Below, in pieces: positions 11,701-23,673 of a stretch of 64,000 nucleotides of DNA. A program made the translations under genes and the position numbers. This DNA is from Coccinella septempunctata (lineage: Eukaryota; Arthropoda; Insecta; Coleoptera; Coccinellidae). The number at the start of each line of letters is the position of its first letter. The first letter of the stretch is position 1. The notes beneath the pieces were generated by a model. It saw only the letters and a list, made by a program, of their open reading frames with translations, was not told the DNA's origin and ran no database searches. The stretch covers positions 2,482,501 to 2,546,500 of the forward strand of contig NC_058189.1 of the NCBI RefSeq assembly GCF_907165205.1, written 5' to 3'.

Positions 11701-14700
11701 CATTTGTAGGAACCCAGGGAGGTCGTCAATGATGTTGATAAAACCAAGGCCCCTTAGGATGTTGTCGGTTTTAATAAAACCGACTGTTTTGTTCGACCCC
11801 CATTGTTGGACCGGTTATATTGGTCTTTTCCGAGCCCACAGAAAGGCTCAGGTCCAGCAGGTGTTAACCTTGTTGCTTTCTTTGCAAGTTAATCGGCTTT
11901 TTCATTTCCTTCAACACCATAATAACCTGGTAACCATAGCAGAGTCACTTCATTGCCTTTGGCCAGTTGCTTTATATGGTATTAATAAGGCACTCCCATG
12001 TCAGCAGAGATCCCTAGCAGTGTGATTCCAGGGACCTCAGCGTGGACAGGCTGTCGGTGTGGTTATATTGATATGCGCCCATTTGAGGTTCATTTTAAGA
12101 CACTCCTGAGCCACAATAACGGTTTTATGCCCCATGACTTTCCCTCAAAGAGTCTTTTGGAAGCCCACATAGCCGCCGTAGCTCTGGAAAGAGTCTTATC
12201 TAATGTGTTTCCTCCAGTTAAGTTGGCTGTCCAGGATAACACCTAGACCTAGATATTTGCACTCACTGGAGAAGTTCTTATTTAGTGGATTGTGAAGATC
12301 AGAAGGAGGTATGCCGTTTCATAGGTGGAGAGAGTGTCTACAGGAGTCCAAAATAAAAATAAATAGTCAAATGGATATAGTTGATAGTTTGGTAAGGGGG
12401 TTACATTTCATTTCGACTTTAAGGTCTATATATTGTGATCCCCATCAGAGCTTTTTTCACAACTGCGCCTTCCATCTCCAGAGTTCCAATGAACTCCAGT
12501 ATCTGAGAGGGCTTCAAAGAAGCTAAGTCCTCATTCCTCCTAAAATTTTCTCGCCCAAGATATTGCTTCCACAGGCTTGCGGGGCGGGGCATTCTGCAAC
12601 CAGGTGAATAGGAGTTTCCTCCACTTCCCCACAGAGTCTACTAACTTCGAAATTCTGAGTGGTGTATTCTTTTTTCCATTCCTCCCTTTTACAAAGCATC
12701 GTTAAAGTGTTTCTCAATGCCTTGGTAATTTTTCGATCATTACATCACTAGGTAGGTCCTCTGATAAGCTGTACTCGTTTATAGGGGACCAGGCTCTCTG
12801 ACTTTCATTTCTCTCATTACCTCTGTACCTTCCCTAGATATTCTGAGGATGACCTCATAGGCTACCCTATCTATCACTAGGTGTAGAGGAGTGAGATCTT
12901 CGATGACCTCAACTGCTCTAGTTCTTTTCCAAATTTGATGTTACCCCACGTAGGCCATGTGATTAAATTGGGTTCTCGAACACTCTTGGTGATTCAGTTT
13001 TCACTCAGCTCGGAACATCCATACTTATACTTATTATCACAGATTGTAGACTGAATTACAACAATTTATTTGATGTTCTACACGTTTGCCATTTACTTAA
13101 TTTTAATTATTTGAAATTCATTTTTAAGCCTTTTCGAAGTTATACAGAAACCAAATTAGAAATCAAATCTGGCAATTTTTGGCCCCAGACCAACTTGGAA
13201 CCTTCAGCGTCCATAAATTATTCAGAACCTTATATACAAGGTGTTCCCATAAAATATATCCTGAGCAATACAACTATGGATATTTTCAGTAAGTACAAAT
13301 CATTTTTTTTCCTTTTAAAAATGAGCAATGGAGAACTCGTCAATTTTTTCCCTATGGAAAAAACTGGAACTAATTCTACATTCACGGACCATAACAGATA
13401 TACATGGTGTCCAGGCTAAATATATATTCGAATCAGAATGACACACATGTTTCGAGTTCTCTGTTTTCGTTTATAGATTGCGTTTCTGCCATTCTGAATT
13501 TTTACGAATTGTGTTTGATTCTTTATTTTCTTTGCATTCTTACAGAAGTCAGTGAATCGTTTTTCACAAGCGCTTGTGATTTTCGAAACAACGTCTCCTA
13601 CCTACACGACTTGTACAGTCAATGTGTTCATGCCGTGGACGGAAATAATCAATATTTAAATGTGGATTATTATAGGAGGATTTTATTCATTGCCCAACCA
13701 GAAAAACTGAACACAACTATTTTGAAAAAAAAATTAATGGTGAGTTTTTTATATAGGTTAAGTTAGGTTAGATCTTTTTTCCTATCTCTTTTCATTGGAC
13801 ATTGTCAAAAATTGAAAAACCGCGATTAGAACTCTAAAGGACAAGTTTGGAGAAAACTTTTTCAAATGAAGTTAAATTTTTTTACGAGAATGCACTCCGT
13901 ATTATTATCTGGGAACCTCAGCCTCCACCTTTACCCGTCCTTTGCCACAATTTATACTCTATTCCTACCGTTAGCACAATTCTCTGCTGGTGTGAAAACC
14001 CCGGGGGGAGCAGAACGCACTCAGGGGTGAACTGCCTTTCCTTTTTCTTTTCCCTAACTTGCAAGTGTCCCTAACCCTAACCCTACTGCGTGTTCCGACA
14101 TCTGTGCCCGTTAAATGGAAGTAGTACATACAATTTGAGATCAATACCATCGACATTGGTTGCTTTACGGATGCTACCCCAAATACCTCTCTTTTATGGG
14201 TAATAAAATAATACTTACATTTTTCAGACATGTCCAGAACCGGTGTGCTTGAAACCAAAATTGAAGATATGTACTGACACTCGTTTGATGAACTGTACGA
14301 GTACCAATCGAACAGATATCGTTTTACGTTGTCTCAAGAAAAATAGTAGCATCAGTTGTGTGGATGTTCTAGACTCGGTCAAATTCATGATACACCATGA
14401 GGGGATAGAGGGTATCAAAAATATAACCTTATTGATACACCTGGTGAACGTAACCTTTGAACCTACCGAACAGTATGGAATGAATCAGCAGATATCAGTC
14501 GTATACGAATGGGCTTCCTTGAAGATGAACTATTCTGATATTCTTAGTGGAAATCCCGGGTATCTCATTGGAAAACCGATTCTTACAGCAGCTGTAGTTA
14601 ATAACACCATCTTACGAAATTTCGACAATTACCAAGATTATTTTCTGAGTCTTCCCTATGAAGACATGGGTATCTGTGAGATCGGAGGATACTCGTACCA

Positions 14701-16069
14701 ACCCATAGAATTTGGGTACAGTACCATATTGTTGTGCAAAGTGAAAGGATCGTTTTCTGTTCAAAATGACTCAAAACCTGTGGATATATGCAGAAATATG
14801 CAGACGGACATTTTCAAATATTGGAGTATTCGAGAAGTGGATGGGTACTTTGTGAATAGGACTTTTGGACTGTTTGGCAACGCCAATTCCTCGATTTTTG
14901 AAGATTGGGGAGATATCCTCTTCGAAAAATCGCCTAAGGTAGGTTAATAATCGTCAAGGAGGGTCCAAAATCGCAATTCTGTTTCATTTTTACGAGCTTG
15001 TTCGCGTTATCTTTTCGATATTAATGTTTTCAATTTTATAATATAGTCGAGAATGGTCTCAAACGATTGGGTTACACTCTTCAATGAAGAATTTGTGGTC
15101 AAACCTTTTTTTTTAAATGAAATCGAACATCAATATATGGTCCTTGTCAAAGATTATTAAAGAGATAAAAGAAAGGAAACGCCCTCATATCTCTAGTACT
15201 TAGTACTAAAAACCGACCACACTTCGGGGTCAGTCAAAACACATTTGACAATGAGATGGCGCTGAAAACGTACTGTAAATACAAAAAAAGTGTTTGGTAG
15301 CAGTTCTTCACCATGCAATAATTACGATATTTTGAGGTTTTCACCAAGAAATTAAACAAAAAAATTCAATAATCAGCAACTACAACGAGCTAGATAAACA
15401 AAGGCGGTACAAGAATCAAAACATTCAAAACCTCTTTGATCAAAATGGCCATCTGAAATCTTACAAAATTCGAACTGTTTCTGCAAATGGCCCTCGAATG
15501 AAGATTTTAATCAGTCTTAGGGTCTTAGAAACACATTTGAAACACAGATGGCGCTCACATCACTTTAGTCGCTTCGTTTCTCATCGTTCTACTTTATTAT
15601 CTTTGGTCTTTGTTTTTTTTCCATTCTTATGTCGAAATTATTATTTTTGCAGGATATTATGAGTAACATAACGGGTTATTTTTCGAACAAAAACAAAACT
15701 CTCAACTGTTATGGATTAACGTTTGGACTAAACATAGATATTTATCATGCGAAGGTCGACCTGCAAAAATTAGTGGACCAAGAAAAAGTTCTCGGAATCA
15801 CCAATCAATTCCATTCCTCTTCGAACAGAAGCCTAACTTTCGATATCCTCAACCGCAAGCTCTTCTACGAATTCGATCTGGATACCAGAGTGACATTCTG
15901 GGATATTACGCCCCAGAAATTGAGGAGACTGATCGATCCACCTTCACTCAATATAGAACTACCGTCAGATTTCTTTTACCCTTTCGTTAAAATGGGAAAT
16001 GGCAGTGTAGTTTTGGTTCCGCAATTGTTTTTAGTGTTTTATTCAGTTCTTTGTAAAGTGTTTCTTTAG
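8702..16069 (+). CDS. TCTN: Tectonic-family protein (ciliary transition zone)
   Basis: Five exons keep frame: 8702-9205, 13129-13288, 13546-13739, 14228-14938 and 15653-16069, about 661 aa. A signal peptide (MLRLLMLVGIFFSQG) is followed by a Thr/Ser/Asn-rich stretch. The family's cysteine block CDIGCCCDRDC lies at residues 94-104. Later come GVPIKY, TCPEPVC and the end block VTFWDIT with ELPSDFFYPF. A hydrophobic tail (LVPQLFLVFYSVLC) could be a transmembrane segment. Animals have one to three tectonics; I cannot say which vertebrate paralogue this matches. Tectonics are secreted or membrane proteins of the MKS/B9 complex at the transition zone, so having B9D2 as the immediate upstream neighbour is fitting. 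Exon 1 could instead end at 9235, which also keeps frame. The exon 2 start is the least certain boundary. Confidence 0.88.
9292..10159. mobile_element. PIF/Harbinger-like MITE, copy 1
   Basis: The termini are GGCCCGTTTGCACCAA and its near-inverse TTGGTGCAAACGGGTC, flanked on both sides by TAA (9289-9291 and 10160-10162). A TWA target of 3 bp and G-rich short ends suit PIF/Harbinger. The element is 868 bp and non-coding. It sits in tectonic intron 1 and holds an AATAAA near 9477 that could act as a polyadenylation signal on the plus strand. Confidence 0.72.
10163..11640 (-). pseudogene. Non-LTR retrotransposon relic with RLE-type endonuclease end
   Basis: Read on the minus strand from about 11640, the sequence gives a reverse-transcriptase C-terminal region (YKYLGIKQARKI, then SYSFGINSW). 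Next comes a segment with PETEFFILAFQDQVIPTRNY and a Cys motif (CRYGC). The end has RPDLIL and ALFIDVAIPN, which look like the PD-(D/E)XK core of a restriction-like endonuclease, followed by PIVISSTGLIPKKL. Several frameshifts break it, so it is dead. This layout is typical of R2-type or related RLE-bearing LINEs in insects. It lies antisense in tectonic intron 1. Confidence 0.75.
11641..12980 (-). pseudogene. Second LINE relic with RNase H and CCHC-like pieces
   Basis: On the minus strand, about 12717-12523 encodes a zinc-like tail (RLCGEVEETPIHLVAECPAP) of the kind found at the end of Jockey/R1-like LINEs. About 12290-11880 encodes an RT thumb fragment (SKRLFEGKSWGIKP) and RNase H words (YTDSLSTLRSLES, VTLLWLPG, GVEGNEKAD). 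Stops and shifts interrupt all frames. The tail lies upstream of the RNase H in the reading direction, opposite to the usual order, so this is either two copies or a rearrangement. Confidence 0.65.
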
Positions 16070-16136
16070 ATTTATTTTCTTGTATATTTTGTAAGTTATC
16101 AATAATAATATCATTAGCGTTGATGGATATGTCAAT

Positions 16137-16142
16137 AATAAA
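16137..16142 (+). terminator. Polyadenylation signal of tectonic
   Basis: AATAAA lies 68 bp after the tectonic stop codon, in an AT-rich 3' UTR. It is the first canonical signal after the stop. Confidence 0.7.
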
Positions 16143-16194
16143 GACTTTATGAAATGCTATTTTTTTTAATCACATGATTTTTTGTTCATACTAA

Positions 16195-17030
16195 TGCTCC
16201 GAGGATCAAAATGAACTATTCAGTCCACGATGAAGTGCATATTCCTCATTTTTTTAAGTTCAGAAGGGCCGGACAATAAAATTGATGAATAGATAAAAAT
16301 ATATCAGCTGTACTCAGAAAAAAATTCGTTTCATTCTGACAGCCCTAGAACCCCACCTCCAACGAACAAAATGAACCTATATTCTGTTTACGATGGAGAA
16401 CATGTTCTTCTTTTTCTCGAAAATTTAAAATGACCATCCAAGAAAATTGATTGATTACTCAGAAAAAAATTCGTTTCATTCTGACAGCACTAGAACCCCA
16501 TCTCCAACGAAAAAAATGAACCTATATTCTGTTTACGATGGAGAACATGTTCTTCTTTTTCTCGAAAATTTAAAATGACCATCCAAGAAAATTGATTGAT
16601 TACTCAGAAAAAAATTCGTTTCATTCTGACAGCCCTAGAACCCCACCTCCAACGAACAAAATGAACCTATATTCTGTTTACGATGGAGCACATGTTCCTC
16701 TTTTTTTTCGAAAATTTAAAATGGCCATTCAAGCATTGATGGAATGGATCTATGGTGATCAAATTTCTTGGCCATTTTAAATTTTCAAAACAAAAAAATG
16801 CTCTCGATCGTAGACAGAATACCAGTTTGTTTTGATCGTTGGAGTTGGGGTTCTAGGGCTGTCAGATAGATAGATATTTTTCTGAGTAAATCTGATACAT
16901 TCCCCTATCAATTTTATTGGCCAGTCGTTTTACACATTCGAAAATATATGAAGAACTTGCTCTCCAGCGTTGACAGAATAGAGGTGGTTCATTTTAATCC
17001 TGGATTTTTGTTGAGCTATCATTTTTGAAT
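16195..17030. repeat. Fold-back element containing 145-bp tandem repeats
   Basis: The left end (GGATCAAAATGAACT) reappears inverted near 17010 (GGTTCATTTTAATCC), and inner words such as CAATAAAATTGAT are likewise mirrored near 16910. Inside the left half a unit starting TACTCAGAAA recurs at 16311, 16456 and 16601, an exact 145-bp period. A single inverted unit lies at about 16770-16900. Short frames read through the units but share no known protein. Confidence 0.75.
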
Positions 17031-17373
17031 ATTCTCCTTTTTTGCGTTTCTATTTTATCCCATGAATTCTATGAAACATTCAATATTTACATATTAGTTT
17101 TTTACCATAAAAATTCATAATTTAGTGTGAAAGTTGCATTCTAGCTATATCACATTTCCATTTTTACGATCCAATATTCCAGGAAAAATAAAAAATTGTT
17201 GTCGAATACTACGGAAATACTTCCTTTGGAACAATTAACCCAACTTGAAGAATTTTTCTTATCTAAAAGAATGGATATGCTTGTCCTATATAATAGTATA
17301 CCTACCTATACACACACATATTATAATTTCATGAATTTTTACGATTGAAATTGAGACATATTTCTTCGGTATC

Positions 17374-17533
17374 ATGCCATCGGAAGTATTTTTCTTAATG
17401 TTAACCTCGTTTTGCTTTCTTTATGGAAAAGTTTTGGGAGAAGATATTTGTGATAAATGTGCAGAAGCAACCATTTTATATTGCTGTTATTATAACAGTA
17501 TTTGTTGTGAGCACGTAAACTTATTACATATAG
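17374..17533 (+). CDS. Signal-peptide/Cys-rich first exon A
   Basis: An ATG at 17374 opens a signal peptide (PSEVFFLMLTSFCFLYGKVLG) followed by ICDKCAEATILYCCYYNSIC and a further Cys. The frame runs to a good donor (ATAG before GTGAGT) at 17533, leaving one base over (phase 1). The pattern C-x2-C, then CC-x4-x-CC, matches the exons at 21280 and 23674. I see no terminal exon of its own before 21280. In phase it could splice to the WAP exon at 24843. It is either an alternative first exon of that gene or a paralogue that has lost its 3' part. Function is unknown; a small secreted disulfide-rich peptide is inferred. Confidence 0.6.
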
Positions 17534-18430
17534 GTGAGTACCTATATAAAATAAAAATTTGTATGGTGACGAAAGAATAGTCATTATTAATTTTGCCAAG
17601 AGTTTAGTTTATCAACATCCTGCATAGTTTGCAGTGCCGGATTTGTTTTGAGGCCAAGTAGGCCCGGGCCTAGGGCGCCAGTTATTAGGGGCAAAAAATT
17701 CCTGCCACTGGGAATTGTACTAAGAGAGGATATGGAGTTGTTTCGTAGACTTCAGAAAACCAAACAGTTCATTATTTAATGGAAAATTACACTTTGGTAA
17801 ACAGTGTTAGATTGCCGAAAGATTGGTGTGCAAATAAGGGTTTTCGAATACGCTGAATCTGTTCCAAGCCATTCGTTTAGATTTTCATATTCGAAATGAC
17901 ATTTTTCAAAAACTGAAAATTTCAATCTGCTATACCTCCTGTTATATTTGTCTGATCGAATTGGGATTTCTGGTTATATAATCAGCGTTGCCTAGGCTTC
18001 CACCGTAGCACAAAAACTTGATTTCGAAAAGCTCGATTTTTTGGGTAAAAAATGATCAAGGGGTTATAAACCTAAAATGACGTATTTGCACTAATTTGGT
18101 CTAAAAACCATGTTGTCCTACAACTGTCCTAAGATTTGGAATGCATAGAAGCTGTTTTGTAGATTCCAGAAAATCTAACAGTTCATGCTTCAATAGAGAA
18201 TTGCACTCCAGAGAACCGTTCAAAGTGAACTCGAAAAAGAAAAGTGAAAAAACAAAAAATTTGATTTTCTCGTGAACAGTATTAGATATCCGAATGTTCG
18301 GTATGCAAATATAGGTTTTCGAATACCCTGAATCCATTCCAAGCAATTTCGTGAGCCTATCACCCTTAGTTTATATTTTCATCGTTGAATTGGCATTTTT
18401 CCAAAAATGGCAAATTTCAGTTGAAAATCC

Positions 18431-18770
18431 GTCAAGACCGAACGGTTGCACCGAGGTCGATGAAATTCTTAAATTTATTACTAGAAGAGTTGCTCTTTCG
18501 GAATATGTAACAGATTTAGATCTATGATGATTCTTCTGAAATATACCCATGTCGAAAAAATTCCCCAAAAGATGGGGTCAGTTAAAACTTCGTCAAGACC
18601 GAACAGTTGCATCGAGTTTGATGAAATTTCGATATTTATCACTAGATCTAGAAGAGTAACTCTTTTGGAAAATTGTTCACTTTGAGCTCTACGGTGATAT
18701 TTCTGGGAGATACGTGTGTGAAAAGTTGATGTTCGAAAAATTCCCAAAAAATGGGATCAGTTAAAAATTC
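18431..18770. repeat. 161-bp tandem duplication
   Basis: GTCAAGACCGAAC recurs at 18431 and 18592, and each copy is followed by an AGAAGAGT-x-CTCTTT segment and an AAATTCCC-rich end. The copies are clearly diverged. The word CAACTCTTCTAGTAAT appears again around 23940 and 24350, so the unit is dispersed locally. Confidence 0.55.
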
Positions 18771-19350
18771 GTTCGATGATTGGGCAAAAATCAAAATCTT
18801 TTAATTCAAAAATAATATTCATTACTCTGTATGATGATGACGAGAAACGTTTTTGGATTTCTTGTGAATGACTTTTGTGTGGTCATAAAAATGTAAAAAT
18901 TTTACAGTGTTCAGCATTTCACGAACCCCTAATCGAAGGTGATCGAAAATGGTGATAAAACTGAAACATTTGTTAATTGTAGTAACTTAGATCTTTGAAG
19001 ACAATAATCTAGCGAGAGGCAGGATTTTATTCCTTATGGATTCCCCTACATAATAGATGATGGCAAAACAATGGTCAATCGTAATTATCGCTGACGAACA
19101 GTAATTATAAAAACCGTTTTTTGTAATTTCAGTTGATAAATCTGTGTTAAGCCGAATACACACAGATACGGTAAGATTTCTCAACATACAGTGGATCAGG
19201 ATCAGTTTCTAGATTTTCACATTCTTAGTTAGATTCAGAAATTTTAATAATTGATGTGTATCATCGAATTATTCCTGTTGATCGAATTATGAATTATAAA
19301 AGCGCTTGAACTTCAAAAAATTATACCTGCTGCAGATATCCATTATATAT

Positions 19351-20053
19351 AGGGTGAGTCTTTGACTAGTACAAATATTCTAACAGTATATTCTTGATGA
19401 AAGAAAAACACTTTTTTCCTTCACCATTTTTTCCGAATCAGCTCAGTTTAAAGAATACAGGCTGTTGAAAAACAATAAAAAAATGTTATTTTTAGTTCTA
19501 TTTCAACAACGGTTTTATCGAATGAAATGAATTTCGGAATATAGTTTTTCATTTATTTGATGAATCTTTTTCGAACACAAAAAATCACCCACGTCTCCCA
19601 GTTTTCTCATTATGACCATTATGTACCATAAAAATACCAAAAATTCAAAGAACCCAACTCTGGAATTCAAGTTGGACACACTATACTTAATGAATATTTG
19701 AACGTTTTGCAAAATAAAAGAATTCTTCATATTTTCTCGTATTATGCGCCGTTTTCGAGTAATTTGATGTTCAAAAATAAAAATATCTGTGAAATTCGAA
19801 AAGTTGGGTACTTTGTCTGAATACAGCTCTGTTTAAAAGAACCACAGATGTGTACCTAGTGTCACAGATATAGCTAGTTATTCTAAAAGTAATTTTGTTT
19901 TTTCAGGGGTGGCACATCTCATTATGAAAACTTAAAATGGCTATATATTTTTATCAGGACCGAATCGGAAAAAATAGTGTGGGAAAAAACTGTTTCTTTT
20001 GACCTCAAGAATCTACTGTTGAAATAATCAAACGAGTCCAAGACTCACCCTGT
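19351..20053 (+). repeat. Family A MITE, copy 3 (near full length)
   Basis: It runs from AGGGTGAGTCTTTGACTAGT to GACTCACCCTG and is about 703 bp with roughly 90-bp inverted arms. The interior has the shared words ATGACCATTATGTACCATAA and CGAGTAATTTGATGTTC. The flanks are TA-rich. Confidence 0.8.
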
Positions 20054-21279
20054 AGGTGTATTATATCCAAGGAGGTTCAGCTTCACTTCATAAATAGAAA
20101 TGCATGTTATGAAGGCAAGTTCACCTCATTGTGAAATATCCTTGAAATATTTTTGACAATGGAAATCTGATAATTCTCGCCACACGTTTTCCATACCAAT
20201 TTTTTGGTCATCATTTACTTTACGGATTGAACTAATTCACAATCAGCATACATTTTGCATTTGTACGAATTTTGTGCATCTACATTGAATTTCGATATGA
20301 CTTTATTTCAAATATTTTATAAATCTTCAGAGAGGCATTTATGACTTTTTCTTACATTTTTTTTCTGTATGCACTTATTATTTTTCGAAATTTTTGCTGA
20401 TGACGTTGAAGTCCACGTTTCCTTCACAATTTTCAGTTCATTCTGGAGAATAACTTCTGTTCTTTCAATAGGTAAATTTATAATGTTCAAAGTCTTGCTC
20501 TTGACCTGGAGGGTGATTCTACCAGATCCGGTCCTACAACTGATGATTCTTTTGTTATTAAGATGTTGGAGCACTACAGGACCCTTGTACCAAAAAAAAA
20601 AGTAGAAAATATCAGAGTGAAGGACCCAAATGTGAAATATTTACCAACTGGAGCACAAAATTGTTTTTAAGTCACTTCGTCCAAGACCTAATTGTCAATT
20701 GCTTGATGACGAGCCACTAAAAACTTCTAAATGGGCTTTCATTTTGTGGGAGATGTCAGCCCTTTCAATTTGCGCGACTACAAGCACAACAGGGGTAAAG
20801 ATAGACTCTGTCTCAACTCAGAATACCCTGTAGTCTCTTCAACGGGGACAGGCCAAAGTCAAAGTTTCGGAGGGTGGAAAAGCATCGAAATTTTTCCAAC
20901 TGCTTTGAAAATTTGCCAACTCCGTTCAACCTCAGATGTCTAAAGATAGAAGGCTGTGCCTTAACTCAACTGAGAATTCCCTTAACTCATCATCTCATCA
21001 ATTATACAGATCGGTCCGATCCTTTCGTGTTGTGCAAATACAGCTTTATGCTCATTATTCTCCAAAATGAGAAGCAATTTAAAAAACAAGTTAATCGCAG
21101 CGTATCATCATGAAATTTTACAAATTCCCAAATACATAAATATGTATACGGCCATACCAGAACTGCTAGAAATACCTTGAAGGAATAATTATTTTCAACA
21201 TTGTCGAAAAAATTAGTTTCAATCGTTGTAATTGAATAGAGTGTGATTTGAGTTGAGTCGTCGTTATATGAAGTAGGAT

Positions 21280-21433
21280 ATGAAGAATGAACATAAGATT
21301 CTCGCAATATCATTGTGTTTTTTCGCATCAATGAACGAAATAATTCATTGTCAAGATACTTGTAACCCATGCACGGGTGCCGTGATTGGTTACTGTTGTA
21401 ACATCAATAATTTGTGTTGTGATGTAGTGGAGC
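21280..21433 (+). CDS. Signal-peptide/Cys-rich first exon B
   Basis: ATG at 21280 opens a 51-codon frame: a signal-like hydrophobic stretch (ILAISLCFFASMNEIIHC), then DTCNPC and GYCCNINNLCCDVV. It ends at a strong donor (GAGC before GTAAGT) at 21433, phase 1. It is clearly related to the exons at 17374 and 23674 in motif, length and intron phase. The exon is too short to stand alone and runs into a stop just past the donor. No private 3' exon is visible before 23674, so it probably joins the WAP exon at 24843 or is a decayed duplicate. Confidence 0.6.
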
Positions 21434-21563
21434 GTAAGTAGAAACAATATTTCCTTATTTTTTTAGTTTCAGCATGAATCAAAATATTTTTTATATATAA
21501 ATTGTTTGCTGGTAAGCTCAACGGAAATATCTAATATCAATATCACTATTTCACGACTATACT

Positions 21564-22460
21564 TGTAAATTCGGGTGACTTGAAACAGTCCTGTAACTTG
21601 GGACAATTACCTCCCTTGCAGATTTCTTTGTTTCTTACCATTTATGAGTGAAAGGACAAACTTATAAGATTGTGTAGCGTCTTTTCGGTTAGTTTAACCA
21701 AAGAGTAACAACTCTTTGGTTTAACAATTAATTCCTGTTGAGTTTGTCGTGACCAGAGCGTTTGAATTGACAGGAAAAATGAACGAATTCAGGGGAGTAA
21801 AAGCGCGTTTTTTATGGCCCTTATACTTTCTAGTGTCCTGTACATGTTTTTCACTTTGTGCATGTGTAATTTTTTTTCTGGATACGTGAGATATTGGGAT
21901 ATTAGATATGTCATGAAACAAGGTTGTTTACAAATCAAACGGCAACACGGATCCCATAAAATTTAGGAAATATGCCGATTTTTCGCAGGATACTATTATA
22001 TACGTTATTCCCACAAAGAAATCACCAAAGAACGAAAGAAATCAAAGTTCCCTTGTTTTGTTTAGTTTTTTTAGATTTGAGATTCAATATATTTACCTAC
22101 TTTTGCTGAAATAAGGATTTATCATTTAATTTCCTTACCGAATTTCAACTATATAATCTCAAATTCTAATTTTTCGAAACTATACACCGTCCCAAGTCAC
22201 CTATTTCATTTGAGAGTTGAGAAATCAATAGATTTTAACTTATATCCCAAGCCTCCCAAATCTGTGGGTGATTTGGGATGAGTATATTTTATTTTTTTCA
22301 GAATTTATATCCGAATTCTGATGCAAGGTGTATATCCTAATCAATAGTCTGAGTCATTAAGCATATTTGAACCTCTTTTTTCAGATAAAAATAGGTCACC
22401 GTTTTGAAAATATGACAAGTTGAATTCAACAATCTCCCTAAGTCTCCCGAATCTACTTTA
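21564..22460. repeat. MITE family G, copy 1
   Basis: The left end reads TGTAAATTCGGGTGACTTG and the right end CTCCCGAATCTACTTTA, which are imperfect inverses. A second copy lies at about 45445-47455. There is no coding content. It lies between Cys-rich exons B and C. Confidence 0.65.
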
Positions 22461-22657
22461 GTAGTCCAAAAGTATACATCTCTGTAATATATAGGTATTA
22501 CCCAACTGCTTTTGCTTTTCTGATTGAGTCTAGAAAATGCATCTTTTTTTGAAATTTAGGAGATCATATTACGCTTTATCGAAAACCAAAATTTCAGCAG
22601 AATATTGTTTAATTTCATATTTTTTCAATGCAATGGTTTTCTTCCATAATTACTATA

Positions 22658-23363
22658 CAGGGTGAGTCTCTGACTCGTGACTCGTACGAATATTTTAACA
22701 GAAGATTCTTGAGGTCCAAAGGAACACTTTTTTTCTATACCACTTTTTTCCGAATCGGCTCGATTTAAAAGATATATACAGGATGTCGAAAAACCATAAA
22801 TGTTATTTTTAGTTCTATCTCACAAATGTTTTTATCGAATGAGATTAATTTCGGAACATAGTTTTTTATTTATTTGATGAATCATTTTCGAACACAAGAT
22901 ATCATCCACGTCTTCCTGTTTTCTCATTATGACCATTATGTAGCATAAAAATAGCAAAAATTCAAAGAACCCAACTTTGAAACTAAGTTGGTCGCTATCT
23001 AACAAATATTTGAACATTTTCTAAAATAAAAGTATTCCTCATATTTTATGGTTTAATGCGCCGTTTTCGAGTAATTTGATGTTCAAAAATAAAAAATGTC
23101 TTATCTGTTATATTCAGAAAATTGGGTACTTTGACTGAATGCAACTCTGTTTAAGATCCACAAATGTGTAGTGTCATAGGTTCAGCTTGTTATACCGAAG
23201 GGAATTTTGTATTTTAAGGGGTGGCAAAGCTCATTATGAAAAGTTAAAATGGCTATATATTTTTATCAGGGTAGAGTAGGAAAAAATTGTATAGGAAAAA
23301 GTGTTTCTTTTAAACTCAAGAATCTACTGTTGAAATATTTGTAAGAGTCAAGGACTCACCCTG
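22658..23363 (+). repeat. Family A MITE, copy 4 (full length)
   Basis: Complete from CAGGGTGAGTC to GACTCACCCTG, 706 bp. The left flank ends in TATA and the right flank begins TATA, so a 4-bp TATA duplication is possible; a TA duplication cannot be excluded. Confidence 0.82.
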
Positions 23364-23673
23364 TATACTTTATAGATATTTCATTTTCTGATTCCTTGAT
23401 CTACATCTGTCCATGAAAATCTAGATTCAATACCCGGCATTGTCGGATGGTATTCGATGAATAATCTTGTTCAGAATTTCTTGCCGAATTATTGCACTAG
23501 AAACAGAAATTTTGAATGCAAAATAATTCTCCTCAACTCATCAATGTTTATTTGTATACGATATACGTCGGCTTAGTATGAGAACCTTGTCAAATAAAGG
23601 TAACACTCTGAATATATTAGAATACTTAAACTTATCATTCATCGTTGATCGGTAAAAGAGAACGTAGAGAACA

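Larger units (their letters stand above)
17534..21279. other. Repeat-rich stretch between Cys-rich exons A and B
   Basis: No gene is supported. It holds two copies of a 161-bp tandem unit starting GTCAAGACCGAAC (18431 and 18592), with related inverted words near 24330. A full family A MITE lies at 19351-20053. The remainder is AT-rich and not recognised. Confidence 0.45.

Noticed and set aside
10114..12526. Several plus-strand frames of 60-126 codons in tectonic intron 1
   Set aside because: They lie opposite to LINE frames whose reverse-transcriptase, RNase H and endonuclease motifs are on the minus strand.
14060..14090. CCCTAACCCTAACCCT as a telomere-like tract
   Set aside because: Only about two and a half units within an intron, and the unit is not the insect telomere repeat.
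16311..16745. 145-bp direct repeats as a CRISPR-like array
   Set aside because: The units are contiguous without unique spacers, and the sequence is eukaryotic.
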